Assembly: GCA_002371025.1 (NCBI GenBank)
Contig: DFFQ01000066.1
Coordinates: 1 to 11,231, forward strand
From: Lachnospiraceae bacterium UBA3772
GTDB taxonomy: Bacteria > Bacillota > Clostridia > Lachnospirales > Lachnospiraceae
DNA length: 11,231 nt
Direction of reading: 5' to 3'
A program made the translations under genes and the position numbers. The notes beneath the pieces are model-generated. The model did no database searches and was not told the DNA's origin. It worked only from the letters and a program-made list of their open reading frames with translations. Shown one piece after another: positions 1 through 6,955 of this stretch. Within the stretch, counting starts at the first letter, position 1. Each line of letters opens with the position of its first letter.

Positions 1-2630
1 GATACATAAATCTCACCTGTTTCAACAAGAGATTTAGCCATCTTTGTAACTTCACCCTTGAACTGGATCATCTGACGACGATCTCTTGAACTAAGCTTGA
101 AGAGATACTGGTTATGAGCACTGATAAGGAGAATGCTGAATGAATGAACATTATCCTTTGCTTCTTTAATACCAGAACCTATCATACGTGAATTTGCAAT
201 GATGATCTCTGCGCTTTCCTGTGGAAGATATTCAGAAAGAATCAACTTATAAATCTTAAGATAATCATCTTCTGAATCAACCTTAACAGGAAGTTCTGCA
301 ACTGCGAATTCGATAACTGAATCCGCAAGTTTGATACTACCGCCATCATCATCAATCTGTGCCGTACATTCCCTTGGAATAAGCATTCTGAAGAACTTAT
401 TCTCAATTACCTTCTGGCCATCACCAGGCTGAACGATAACAAGTTCAGGATATGTAAGCTCTAACTTATGCATTGAAATGATAGCATTATCATCTCCAGT
501 CTCCGCAAGATCTATAAGTCTTAAATAAAGTTCCTTGATCTGTGGAGTCTGATATTTAACAAGTTCTACAATCTTATCAACTGCAGGCACATATGCCATT
601 GCAGCATTCTGCATATAAAGATTGATAAGCTCTTCTGTTGTAGCTCCCTTGGATTCCTTATGCTGGATAACCTTAAAGAGATTTTCCTTATCGAAATCTT
701 CATACTTATTATCAAAGGCTCTTTCAAAGTATGTCATACTCTTCTTTTCGCCTGTGAAATCAGGAGAAGCTTCCTGTCTCTCATAGATCTTACCAAGTTC
801 ATAAGCTGCCTGAACAGATCCAAGTCCAAGTGCTTCAAGGAATGCTTTTTCAATTTCATAATTAGTAGATATATAGAATACCTGACTCTGCTTATAAAGA
901 GCAACCTTTAAAGCTGTAGCTGCACTACCTGCCTGAACTGCTCTTTCCCACTTATCAACAGAAGCCTGAAGATCTTCACCGTGAAGATTCTTGATATCAT
1001 TGATATAAGCATCTGCTTCAAGGATACCATTATTCTTTGCTTCTTCGAAATACTTAAGAGCTTTGATACCATCTCTCTTAGTACGAAGGATTCCATAATA
1101 ATAGAATCTGCCAAGATAGAATGAAACTCTCTTATGTCCAAGTCTCTCAGCTGTTTCATACCATGTAAGAGCCTTATCATATTCCTTCTGCTGCTGGTCA
1201 TAAATATTACCAACCAGGAATGCAAGATCCGGATCCTTGGTAGCTTCAAAAAGCTGCTGAGCATAACTTATAGTTTTTTCAATATCATAGTATGGAGAAT
1301 CCTTATCATAGTAAAGATCTATAAGAAGATAAGAAGCCTTGATACTACCAAGCTTAAGAGCCTGTTTAGCTGCTGTCATGGCACCTTCATAGTCTTCAAG
1401 ATAATAGCAATAAGTTGCTTCACTATAGTACTGATTATCCTTACGATTAAGGCTTGTATCACTTACACGGGTAGGTGCTACGAATGCAAATGAGTTTGCT
1501 GTCTCGAAGATGATCTCTTCGTACTGCTCAATGATCTCCATGGTAGCACATATAAATCTCATACATGCAAGACGTCTGCCTTCATAGAATGCAAATGTAA
1601 CAACACCCTTATTCATGCCCTTATGATAGAATGTTGTACAAATACCATCAGCAAATTCTGTAATATATGGCTTTAATGTTAATTCTTCATCAAAGGCATC
1701 ATTACAATATCTAAGATAATTCTCAAGAGTCTTCTTTGAATCTCTTGGGATACTATCATAACTTACATAAATAGCGAAATCCTTATATGTAATACTTGGT
1801 GCATAGTATTCTTCATCTGTTTCCTCATTGATTGTCTTTACCCAATCCTTAGGAAGCTTATGAATGAAACCATCAACCTGGTTATGTACATATGTATACT
1901 GATACTGAAGCTTTGCAGGATCGATAGCATTATAACGAGGTTCTTTACCCTTTGCTCTTCTCTGTTCAGCCTTATCAGTATAAAGTCTGTCCTTCTCTTC
2001 AAATTCAAGACTGTCAGTATGTGTTGAAGCATATTCAACTCTGTCATAAGCTGCTTTAGCTTTTTCATCACCCATATCAGCCAGCTTCTTATACCAGATC
2101 ATAGCCTTGTCATAATCAACAGGGACAACGAATTCTGATTTATTACCATACTGATCTATTCTCGAAAGTCCATTTTCATAGATAGAACCAAGATTCATGT
2201 ATGACGCTTTGATTCCTCTTTCTGCAGCTTTCTCAAAATGTGTAATAGCTTTTGAGAAATTCTGAACATCCAGATACATCTTAGCTACCTTATATGTCAT
2301 ATCTCCATCTTTAGTAAGATTTACGCATTTCTCATAATACTGAGCTGCCTTACCTTCATCCTTATCTATGTGGGCATTTCTATATGTTCCCTTTTCATAG
2401 AATTCCCCAAGGATTTTTAGAGAATCAATACTTATCTGTGTATATGTTGGATCCACAATACCTGTGTCAACAACCTTTTCAAGAGTTTCTACCGCTTCCT
2501 CTGAACTGGCATTTTCAAAAAGATTCATGGCTCTGTCAAATTGAAGCTCAACCTGACTTTTTTTAGGACCTTTGTTGCCAAACATATTAAAAAGCGGAAT
2601 TTTCTCTTTTAAACTGCTGAAAAATCCCAT
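1..2630 (-). CDS. Large Sel1/TPR-repeat protein, C-terminus beyond the left edge
   Basis: The frame is open from the ATG at 2630 to the left edge: 876 codons with no stop seen on reading through. GGAGGA at 2638-2643 lies 7 bases before the ATG and fixes the start. Residues about 18-190 and 395-725 are helical repeats of Sel1/TPR type; the clearest units have the form LGRFYYYG...GIKALKYFEEA and YDKAMIWYKKLADMGD. Between them (about 245-385) is a non-repeat alpha/beta module that starts near FIHKLPKDW (Trp263) and ends near NSFAFVAP. A second region of similar layout begins about residue 730 (FFRMLIP) and continues past the edge. I see no signal peptide or membrane segment, so it is probably cytoplasmic. 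Sel1/TPR arrays usually act as protein-binding scaffolds; the partner here is unknown. It has its own promoter and so is probably separate from the upstream HPr-like gene. Repeat assignment is solid; function is not assigned. Confidence 0.85.
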   Translation of the reverse strand, partial: MGFFSSLKEKIPLFNMFGNKGPKKSQVELQFDRAMNLFENASSEEAVETLEKVVDTGIVDPTYTQISIDSLKILGEFYEKGTYRNAHIDKDEGKAAQYYEKCVNLTKDGDMTYKVAKMYLDVQNFSKAITHFEKAAERGIKASYMNLGSIYENGLSRIDQYGNKSEFVVPVDYDKAMIWYKKLADMGDEKAKAAYDRVEYASTHTDSLEFEEKDRLYTDKAEQRRAKGKEPRYNAIDPAKLQYQYTYVHNQVDGFIHKLPKDWVKTINEETDEEYYAPSITYKDFAIYVSYDSIPRDSKKTLENYLRYCNDAFDEELTLKPYITEFADGICTTFYHKGMNKGVVTFAFYEGRRLACMRFICATMEIIEQYEEIIFETANSFAFVAPTRVSDTSLNRKDNQYYSEATYCYYLEDYEGAMTAAKQALKLGSIKASYLLIDLYYDKDSPYYDIEKTISYAQQLFEATKDPDLAFLVGNIYDQQQKEYDKALTWYETAERLGHKRVSFYLGRFYYYGILRTKRDGIKALKYFEEAKNNGILEADAYINDIKNLHGEDLQASVDKWERAVQAGSAATALKVALYKQSQVFYISTNYEIEKAFLEALGLGSVQAAYELGKIYERQEASPDFTGEKKSMTYFERAFDNKYEDFDKENLFKVIQHKESKGATTEELINLYMQNAAMAYVPAVDKIVELVKYQTPQIKELYLRLIDLAETGDDNAIISMHKLELTYPELVIVQPGDGQKVIENKFFRMLIPRECTAQIDDDGGSIKLADSVIEFAVAELPVKVDSEDDYLKIYKLILSEYLPQESAEIIIANSRMIGSGIKEAKDNVHSFSILLISAHNQYLFKLSSRDRRQMIQFKGEVTKMAKSLVETGEIYV

Positions 2631-2667
2631 AAAAATGTCCTCCATTTATTGCATAATTAATAAACTT

Positions 2668-2696
2668 ATTTTACCACAACGTCTAATTGTATGCAA
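2668..2696 (-). promoter_or_regulatory. Sigma-A-like promoter for the Sel1-repeat gene
   Basis: On the minus strand a -35 of TTGCAT (2691-2696) is followed after 17 bases by TAAAAT (2668-2673). TAAAAT is preceded by TGG, giving an extended -10 (TGnTAAAAT). The predicted start is near 2661, about 30 bases before the ATG at 2630, with the strong GGAGGA ribosome site between. The -35 is weak (3 of 6) but the extended -10 compensates. No convincing terminator lies between the HPr-like stop codon and this promoter, so some read-through from the murB operon is possible. Confidence 0.6.
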
Positions 2697-2723
2697 AGAT
2701 TTAAAGACTATTTCTATAGATTT

Positions 2724-2981
2724 TTATGCAACTGAACCCATATATTTCACAAGAGCTTCAACTGCTTCAATTTCATCAGCGCCTTCAGCCTCAATTTCGA
2801 TTTCTTCATCATTGCAAAGTGAAAGGCTCATCATTCCCATGATACTCTTTGCATTAATCTTCTTATTTCCAGAAATAAGATATATTCTGCTTTCATACTG
2901 ACTTGCTGTCTGAACAATTTCTGCAACAGGTCTTGCTTCTGCATAATTAGGTAACTGAACTTTACACTTCTTGTTTGTCAT
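2724..2981 (-). CDS. HPr-family protein lacking His15 (Crh-like)
   Basis: This 85-residue protein matches the HPr fold along its whole length, the usual size of the family. The region that normally reads LHARP is AEARP here: codon 15 (2937-2939, GAA) encodes Glu where HPr has the histidine phosphorylated by enzyme I. Arg17 and the following VQTAS helix are kept. The regulatory serine motif NAKSIMGMMSL is intact, with Ser46 at the canonical position. It therefore should not pass phosphate in the PTS but could still be phosphorylated on Ser46 by HprK, whose gene is at 6956-7909. Bacillus subtilis Crh is the known parallel: it has Gln15, keeps Ser46 and also lies just downstream of whiA (yvcL). 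AGGAG lies 8 bases before the ATG. The gene starts 41 bases after whiA and is probably the last gene of the murB operon. Fold and missing His are certain; a Crh-type role is inferred. A true PTS HPr must be encoded elsewhere if the PTS is used. Confidence 0.93.
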   Translation of the reverse strand: MTNKKCKVQLPNYAEARPVAEIVQTASQYESRIYLISGNKKINAKSIMGMMSLSLCNDEEIEIEAEGADEIEAVEALVKYMGSVA

Positions 2982-3022
2982 TTTGTAATCTCCTTATATT
3001 ATCTCATTAATTATTAACTATA

Positions 3023-3940
3023 TCATCTAAGAGAATCTGCTATCTCACTGATTCTTCTAAGCCTATGATTAACCCCGGATTTTCCTATGGGTGGTGATAC
3101 CATATCTCCCAATTCCTTAAGTGAAAGATCCGGATTTTCAAGTCTTATCACCGCAAGTTCCAAAAGTGGTGCCGATAAAGTTTTAAGCCCTTTTTTTTCT
3201 TCAATAAGCTTTATATCACTTATCTGCTTTGCAGCCGCCTCAGTTATCTTACTGATATTGGCTGTTTCGCAATTCACTTCTCTATTGATAGAATTTCTAA
3301 GATCTTTATAGATCCTTATATTTTCGAATTCCATATAAGCATTGCTTGCTCCTAGGATTCCGATTATTTCTGAAATACTATTTGAATCCTTTACATATAC
3401 TACAAAGTGAGATCTTCTCTTAAAACTCTTAGGTTCAAGTCCAAAGGAATTAAGTATATGTATCAACTGATTCATTCTATATTCATTACTTACCACGATC
3501 TCCATCTGGTAAGATTTATTTGGATCATTAACAGATCCTCTGGCAAGAAAAAGTCCTCTTAAAAATGCTTTTTTGCAGCATTCTTTTTGTATTATGATGT
3601 CATCACTGCTAAGTCTTGTATCATCCTCAGTCAGTTTTAATTTCATAAGCACCTGCTCTACAGCCTTATCACCTATAATGGTAACTGAAGCATTTTCGCT
3701 TTCTTCCTCATCGATCATAATCTCTGCTTTTGTAAGATCAAAAAGTAGTCTTATCATCTTAAGGACTATATCCATCATGTAAGTTACATCAGTCTTAATT
3801 CTGATATAAGGAACATTTGAATCATTATATAATCTGGCATTAAGCGAGAATATACCTGATAATTCTGCAATCCTGCAATGTTCTGCTTTATCTATCTTTG
3901 TACTGATTTCTTTTTTAAGATTACTTGAAAAAGACATCAT
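3023..3940 (-). CDS. whiA: WhiA DNA-binding regulator
   Basis: WhiA (YvcL in Bacillus) joins a LAGLIDADG homing-endonuclease-like fold to a C-terminal helix-turn-helix. It is a sporulation transcription factor in Streptomyces and affects cell division and chromosome segregation in Bacillus. At 305 residues it has family length. The N-terminal MSFSS start is typical. FLRGLFLARGSVNDP (about 126-140) is the degenerate LAGLIDADG helix, which lacks the catalytic acidic pattern, as in other WhiA proteins. The C-terminal segment from about residue 262 (SLKELGDM, then KSGVNHRLRRI) is the helix-turn-helix. Two adjacent ATGs are possible starts. The second, at 3937, sits 7 bases from AAGGGG and gives the family-typical MSFSS start, so it is probably the real one (304 residues). 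The first overlaps the rapZ stop as ATGA, the second as TGATG; either way translation is likely coupled to rapZ. The yvcK gene often found between the two is missing. Confidence 0.96.
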   Translation of the reverse strand: MMSFSSNLKKEISTKIDKAEHCRIAELSGIFSLNARLYNDSNVPYIRIKTDVTYMMDIVLKMIRLLFDLTKAEIMIDEEESENASVTIIGDKAVEQVLMKLKLTEDDTRLSSDDIIIQKECCKKAFLRGLFLARGSVNDPNKSYQMEIVVSNEYRMNQLIHILNSFGLEPKSFKRRSHFVVYVKDSNSISEIIGILGASNAYMEFENIRIYKDLRNSINREVNCETANISKITEAAAKQISDIKLIEEKKGLKTLSAPLLELAVIRLENPDLSLKELGDMVSPPIGKSGVNHRLRRISEIADSLR

Positions 3941-4818
3941 TTATCCCCTTTTATTATAGCTTCCTTCTCTAAATCCCTATGAATAAGCCTAACTGTATAA
4001 TTCAGTGTAGACAGCCTGTTATATAGCATATTTGCTATAGTAACGGATCTATGTCTTCCGCCTGTACAACCAATAGCTACAACAAGCTGATGCTTTCCCT
4101 CATTCTCAACATATTTTGGAATGGTATAGGATAATACATCGTATATCTTATTCAGGAATTCATCCCCTTCTCCAGAAGACAGGACATAGTCCTGCACTGC
4201 CTTTTCATTACCCGTATGACTCTTTAATTCAGGCACATAATAAGGATTTGGCAGGAATCTTACATCCATTACTATATCAGCATCGCCAGGAATACCATTT
4301 TTAAAACCAAATGACATTATACTTACGATGATATTAGTATAATCCTTATCCGCCTTTACGATTTTTGCGATTTCTCTCTTAAGTTCCCTTGTTATAAGGT
4401 CTGATGTATCAACATAATAATCAGCTATATCCTTTAAGAAAGCAATCTTGGTTCTTTCTTTATCAATACCATCCTCTATTCTTCCGCCCACTGCAAGAGG
4501 ATGTTCTCTTCTTGTTTCTTTATATCTTCTTACAAGGTCTTCATCTTTTGAATCAAGGAAAAGCACCTCGTAATTAAAATTCGATTCTTTAAGACTCGCA
4601 AATACCCTGGTAAGTTCATCCAAAGCTTTGCCATTTCTTATATCTATTCCAACGGCTATCTTATCATAATTATAATCTTCACCTGTGGTAGTATTTACAA
4701 AATTCCAAATGAGAGAAACCGGGAGATTATCTACGCAATAAAATCCCAGATCTTCTAATGTTCTTAATGCAGTTGTTTTTCCTGCACCGCTCATTCCGGT
4801 AATTATGATAAATCTCAT
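3937..4818 (-). CDS. rapZ: RapZ/YvcJ nucleotide-binding protein
   Basis: RapZ (YvcJ in Bacillus) is a P-loop nucleotide-binding protein. In E. coli it binds the small RNAs GlmY and GlmZ and controls glucosamine-6-phosphate synthase. In Firmicutes YvcJ hydrolyses GTP and influences competence, but the RNA targets are not known to be conserved. The 293-residue length matches the family. Walker A is GMSGAGKT (8-15), a Walker B-like VLFLDS is at about 85-90, and RREHPLA follows. The C-terminal half has the conserved SFGFKNGIP (169-177), DVRFLPNP (185-192) and GCTGGRHRSV (250-259), the part implicated in RNA binding in E. coli RapZ. A GAGGG ribosome site lies 9 bases upstream, in the 19-base gap after murB. 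The gene overlaps whiA at its end. The product is certain; the regulatory target in this organism cannot be read from sequence. Confidence 0.96.
   Translation of the reverse strand: MRFIIITGMSGAGKTTALRTLEDLGFYCVDNLPVSLIWNFVNTTTGEDYNYDKIAVGIDIRNGKALDELTRVFASLKESNFNYEVLFLDSKDEDLVRRYKETRREHPLAVGGRIEDGIDKERTKIAFLKDIADYYVDTSDLITRELKREIAKIVKADKDYTNIIVSIMSFGFKNGIPGDADIVMDVRFLPNPYYVPELKSHTGNEKAVQDYVLSSGEGDEFLNKIYDVLSYTIPKYVENEGKHQLVVAIGCTGGRHRSVTIANMLYNRLSTLNYTVRLIHRDLEKEAIIKGDK
3945..3950 (-). promoter_or_regulatory. Ribosome binding site that favours the second whiA ATG
   Basis: AAGGGG inside the 3' end of rapZ lies 4 bases from the ATG at 3940 and 7 bases from the ATG at 3937. The longer spacing is nearer the usual optimum, so the start at 3937 is favoured. 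Confidence 0.5.
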
Positions 4819-4837
4819 CTTAAATTGCCCTCACCAA

Positions 4838-5701
4838 TCAAAACTCGCCTAAAAGTCTAACTTCTGGCTCTAATCTGACTCCAAACTTATCAAATACTAT
4901 TTCCCCAACTTCTTTGATAAGTTTATAAATATCATCAGATGTAGCACTGTCATCATTAACTACAAATCCGCAATGTTTAGGTGAAACGCATGCTCCACCT
5001 ACTCTATATCCTTTTAAACCACTATCCATTATAAGCTTGCCTGCAAAATATCCCTCCGGTCTCTTAAACGTTGAACCTGCACTTGGATATTCCAGTGGCT
5101 GTTTATCACGACGTCTCTGATTAAGATCGTCCATCTTTTCTTTAATAGCTGCTTTATCACCCTTTTTAAGCTTAAATGCAGCTCCTGTTATGATCATATT
5201 TTTTTCAGATGCTATACTGTGTCTATATGAGAAATCCATCTCATCTCCAGGAATTCTTATTCTCTCTCCATCCAATACACAATCACAATAGAGAACAATA
5301 TCTTTCATCTCTCCATCGTAAGCTCCTGCATTCATAAATACAGCTCCGCCTACAAAACCAGGTATTCCTGAAGCAAATTCAAAACCTTCAAGTTCATTAT
5401 CCAATGCAACTCTTGCAACCTTGCTAAGAAGTGCTCCAGCCTCAGCATAAATGATCTCATCATTCACACCAATCTTACTCATCTCTTCGCCGATATAAAG
5501 GACTGTTGCATCAAGCCCCTTATCTGAAACCAGCACATTGCTTCCATTTCCAAGAAGGATAAGTTTTTCGTTATTATTTTCACATTCTGTTTTTATATCT
5601 ATAATATCCTGAACCGATTCAGCCTTAACAAATCTTCTGGCAGGTCCACCTGTACGAAATGTTGTATGTTTCGCCATTGGTTCATTAAAAATTTCTATCA
5701 T
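4838..5701 (-). CDS. murB: UDP-N-acetylenolpyruvoylglucosamine reductase
   Basis: MurB is the FAD-dependent cytoplasmic enzyme that reduces UDP-GlcNAc-enolpyruvate with NADPH to UDP-MurNAc, the second committed step of peptidoglycan precursor synthesis. The 287-residue length fits the shorter type II form found in Firmicutes. FAD-binding motifs are GNGSNVLV (51-58) and SGIPGFVGGAVFMNAGAY (111-128). YRHS is at 159-162, PSAGSTFKRP (206-215) carries the proton-donor serine (Ser210), and LEPEV near the end supplies the conserved Glu280. An in-frame TAG two codons upstream fixes the earliest start. The best ribosome site, GGAG at 5713-5716, is 11 bases away, rather far. This is the first gene of the murB-rapZ-whiA-HPr-like operon, with a good promoter at 5753-5781 that overlaps a terminator hairpin. 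Confidence 0.97.
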   Translation of the reverse strand: MIEIFNEPMAKHTTFRTGGPARRFVKAESVQDIIDIKTECENNNEKLILLGNGSNVLVSDKGLDATVLYIGEEMSKIGVNDEIIYAEAGALLSKVARVALDNELEGFEFASGIPGFVGGAVFMNAGAYDGEMKDIVLYCDCVLDGERIRIPGDEMDFSYRHSIASEKNMIITGAAFKLKKGDKAAIKEKMDDLNQRRRDKQPLEYPSAGSTFKRPEGYFAGKLIMDSGLKGYRVGGACVSPKHCGFVVNDDSATSDDIYKLIKEVGEIVFDKFGVRLEPEVRLLGEF

Positions 5702-5712
5702 AATCTATGTTG

Positions 5713-5716
5713 CTCC
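5713..5716 (-). promoter_or_regulatory. Distant ribosome binding site of murB
   Basis: GGAG lies 11 bases before the murB ATG, just after two runs of seven T residues on the minus strand. No closer purine-rich site exists, so translation of murB may be weaker than that of its neighbours. Confidence 0.45.
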
Positions 5717-5729
5717 AAAAAAAGTAACT

Positions 5730-5778
5730 AAAAAAAGACTCTGCTAGAATAAAATATAACTTACAGAGTCTTTTTTTT
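5730..5778 (-). terminator. Intrinsic terminator just ahead of murB
   Basis: Read on the minus strand, GACTCTG (5764-5770) pairs with CAGAGTC (5737-5743) across a 20-base loop and is followed by seven T. The stem can be extended by pairing the preceding eight A with the T run. The same hairpin also reads as a terminator on the plus strand, with eight T. It would end transcripts from hprK and the glucokinase gene before murB. It lies about 200 bases past the glucokinase stop, so that transcript would have a long 3' untranslated region. The long loop makes it weaker than the terminator at 10424-10468. Confidence 0.65.
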
Positions 5779-5781
5779 CAA
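5753..5781 (-). promoter_or_regulatory. Sigma-A-like promoter of the murB operon
   Basis: On the minus strand TTGAAA (5776-5781, 5 of 6 matches) is followed after exactly 17 bases by TATATT (5753-5758, 5 of 6). The predicted start is near 5746, about 45 bases before the murB ATG. The -10 falls in the loop of the terminator hairpin and the -35 in its A-rich arm. RNA started here lacks the left arm and cannot form the terminator, so the site can end upstream transcripts and start the murB transcript. Confidence 0.65.
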
Positions 5782-5785
5782 TCGG

Positions 5786-5888
5786 TATATTGTTAGAAAA
5801 GTGCTGATAAATAGTGGTTTCTTAGTGAAAAATCACCATCAAATGAAAACTATCCACTAGTATCAGGTTTCTAACCACATACAATATA
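5786..5888. repeat. Large imperfect inverted repeat able to form a long hairpin
   Basis: Four blocks on the left pair in order with four on the right: TATATTG (5786-5792) with CAATATA (5882-5888), TTAGAAA (5793-5799) with TTTCTAA (5868-5874), CTGATA (5804-5809) with TATCAG (5861-5866), and TAGTGG (5812-5817) with CCACTA (5854-5859). This gives 26 base pairs broken by small internal loops. TTTC (5818-5821) can add four pairs with GAAA (5845-5848), and the apical part holds a small GTGA/TCAC hairpin (5825-5836). It lies in the 279-base gap between the glucokinase gene and murB, just before the terminator on the minus strand. It could be a structured 3' or leader RNA, or the remnant of a small non-coding mobile element. 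I do not recognise a known riboswitch class, and no convincing ORF lies in the gap. Confidence 0.6.
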
Positions 5889-5980
5889 TTGTTATAGAAT
5901 CCAGCAAATATGCGCATTTAACTGTTTAAATAGTTGAATATGTATCTTTTAAACTGCAAGTTTCCAAATCACCTTGATTT

Positions 5981-6919
5981 TTATTCAAGAACTGACTTTG
6001 CTCCACCATAAATTCCTGCATCGTTTCCAAGTTTTGCAAGTTCAAAACCAGTTTCACGGCAAGCATGGAATGAATACATCTTGAAATACTTTGAAACTGT
6101 ATCAAGGATTATCTGTCCAGCTTTTGATACGCCACCACCTATTACAAATACTTCAGGATCAACAACTTCTGCAATATGTGAAAGTGCAAGGCCAAGCTTC
6201 TTACCAAATTCTTCTACAACCTGCATTGCAAGTTCGTCACCAGCTTTAGCTTCATCAAAGATTGCTTTAGCTGAAATATACTGAACATCACGAAGTTTAG
6301 ATGGCTTATCTGAATCATTTAAAGCCTTATTTGCAAGACGTACAACACCTGTTGCTGAAGCGTACTGCTCAAGACATCCGCTCTTTCCACAGTTACATGT
6401 CTCTTTTTCTTCTGTATCGATAGTGATATGTCCTATCTCACCACCTGCTCCATGGACACCAGCTACAATCTTACCGTTAATGATGATTCCACCACCAACA
6501 CCGGTACCAAGTGTTACCATAACAACGTTTTCATGGCCTTTACCGCCACCCTGCCACATTTCGCCAAGAGCGGCAACATTAGCATCATTACCAACTGATA
6601 CTTTAAGACCAGTAATCTTTGATAACTCATCAGCAGCATTAAAAATGCCCCATCCTAAATTAACGCATTTAACAACAGTTCCATCTTCCTTAACTGGTCC
6701 AGGAACACCCATACCAACACCAAGGACATCATCCTTATTGATTGATTTCTCAGCCAGCTTATTCTCTAAAGATTTTGCAATATCTCCAAGGATAAATGCA
6801 CCACCATTATCTTTTCTTGTTGTGATCTCCCACTTATCAAGAAGATTTCCTTCCTCTGTAAAAAGACCAATTTTTACTGTTGTTCCTCCGATGTCTACAC
6901 CGAATGCATACTTTGACAT
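5981..6919 (-). CDS. ROK-family glucokinase
   Basis: This is an ATP-dependent sugar kinase of the ROK family, most likely glucokinase, which makes glucose 6-phosphate from glucose in the cytoplasm. The 312-residue length is typical of Firmicute GlcK. The N-terminal phosphate loop is DIGGTTVK (9-16). GVPGP follows at 71-75, NDAN (111-114) supplies the catalytic Asp112, and LGTGVGGG (137-144) is the second nucleotide-binding segment. The zinc signature is complete: His164 in GEIGH, then CNCGKSGC with Cys175, Cys177 and Cys182, followed by LEQYAS. There is no N-terminal helix-turn-helix, so it is a kinase and not a ROK repressor. GGAGGA lies 6 bases before the ATG. It starts 36 bases after hprK and is probably co-transcribed with it. 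Free glucose, not PTS-derived glucose 6-phosphate, is the implied substrate. Another hexose or N-acetylmannosamine cannot be fully excluded. Confidence 0.93.
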   Translation of the reverse strand: MSKYAFGVDIGGTTVKIGLFTEEGNLLDKWEITTRKDNGGAFILGDIAKSLENKLAEKSINKDDVLGVGMGVPGPVKEDGTVVKCVNLGWGIFNAADELSKITGLKVSVGNDANVAALGEMWQGGGKGHENVVMVTLGTGVGGGIIINGKIVAGVHGAGGEIGHITIDTEEKETCNCGKSGCLEQYASATGVVRLANKALNDSDKPSKLRDVQYISAKAIFDEAKAGDELAMQVVEEFGKKLGLALSHIAEVVDPEVFVIGGGVSKAGQIILDTVSKYFKMYSFHACRETGFELAKLGNDAGIYGGAKSVLE

Positions 6920-6955
6920 TATTTGTCCTCCAATCTCGTCATACTTTATTACCGC

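Noticed and set aside
660-2566. Several short frames on both strands within the Sel1-repeat gene
   Set aside because: The long minus-strand frame is continuous and shows clear repeats, so the short frames are shadows. The gene is not broken; it simply lacks its stop inside the window.
2697-2723. Possible terminator after the HPr-like gene
   Set aside because: Only a four-pair CTAT/ATAG stem is found, with no proper T run, so it is too weak to call.
5920-5935. Near-palindrome AACTGTTTAAATAGTT as a possible operator
   Set aside because: It is AT-rich with one mismatched pair, has no second copy seen, and no regulator gene is adjacent. Chance is likely.
5702-5980. Known riboswitch or T-box leader ahead of murB
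   Set aside because: I could not find conserved signatures of a class I know, such as a T-box motif. The structure is reported only as an inverted repeat.
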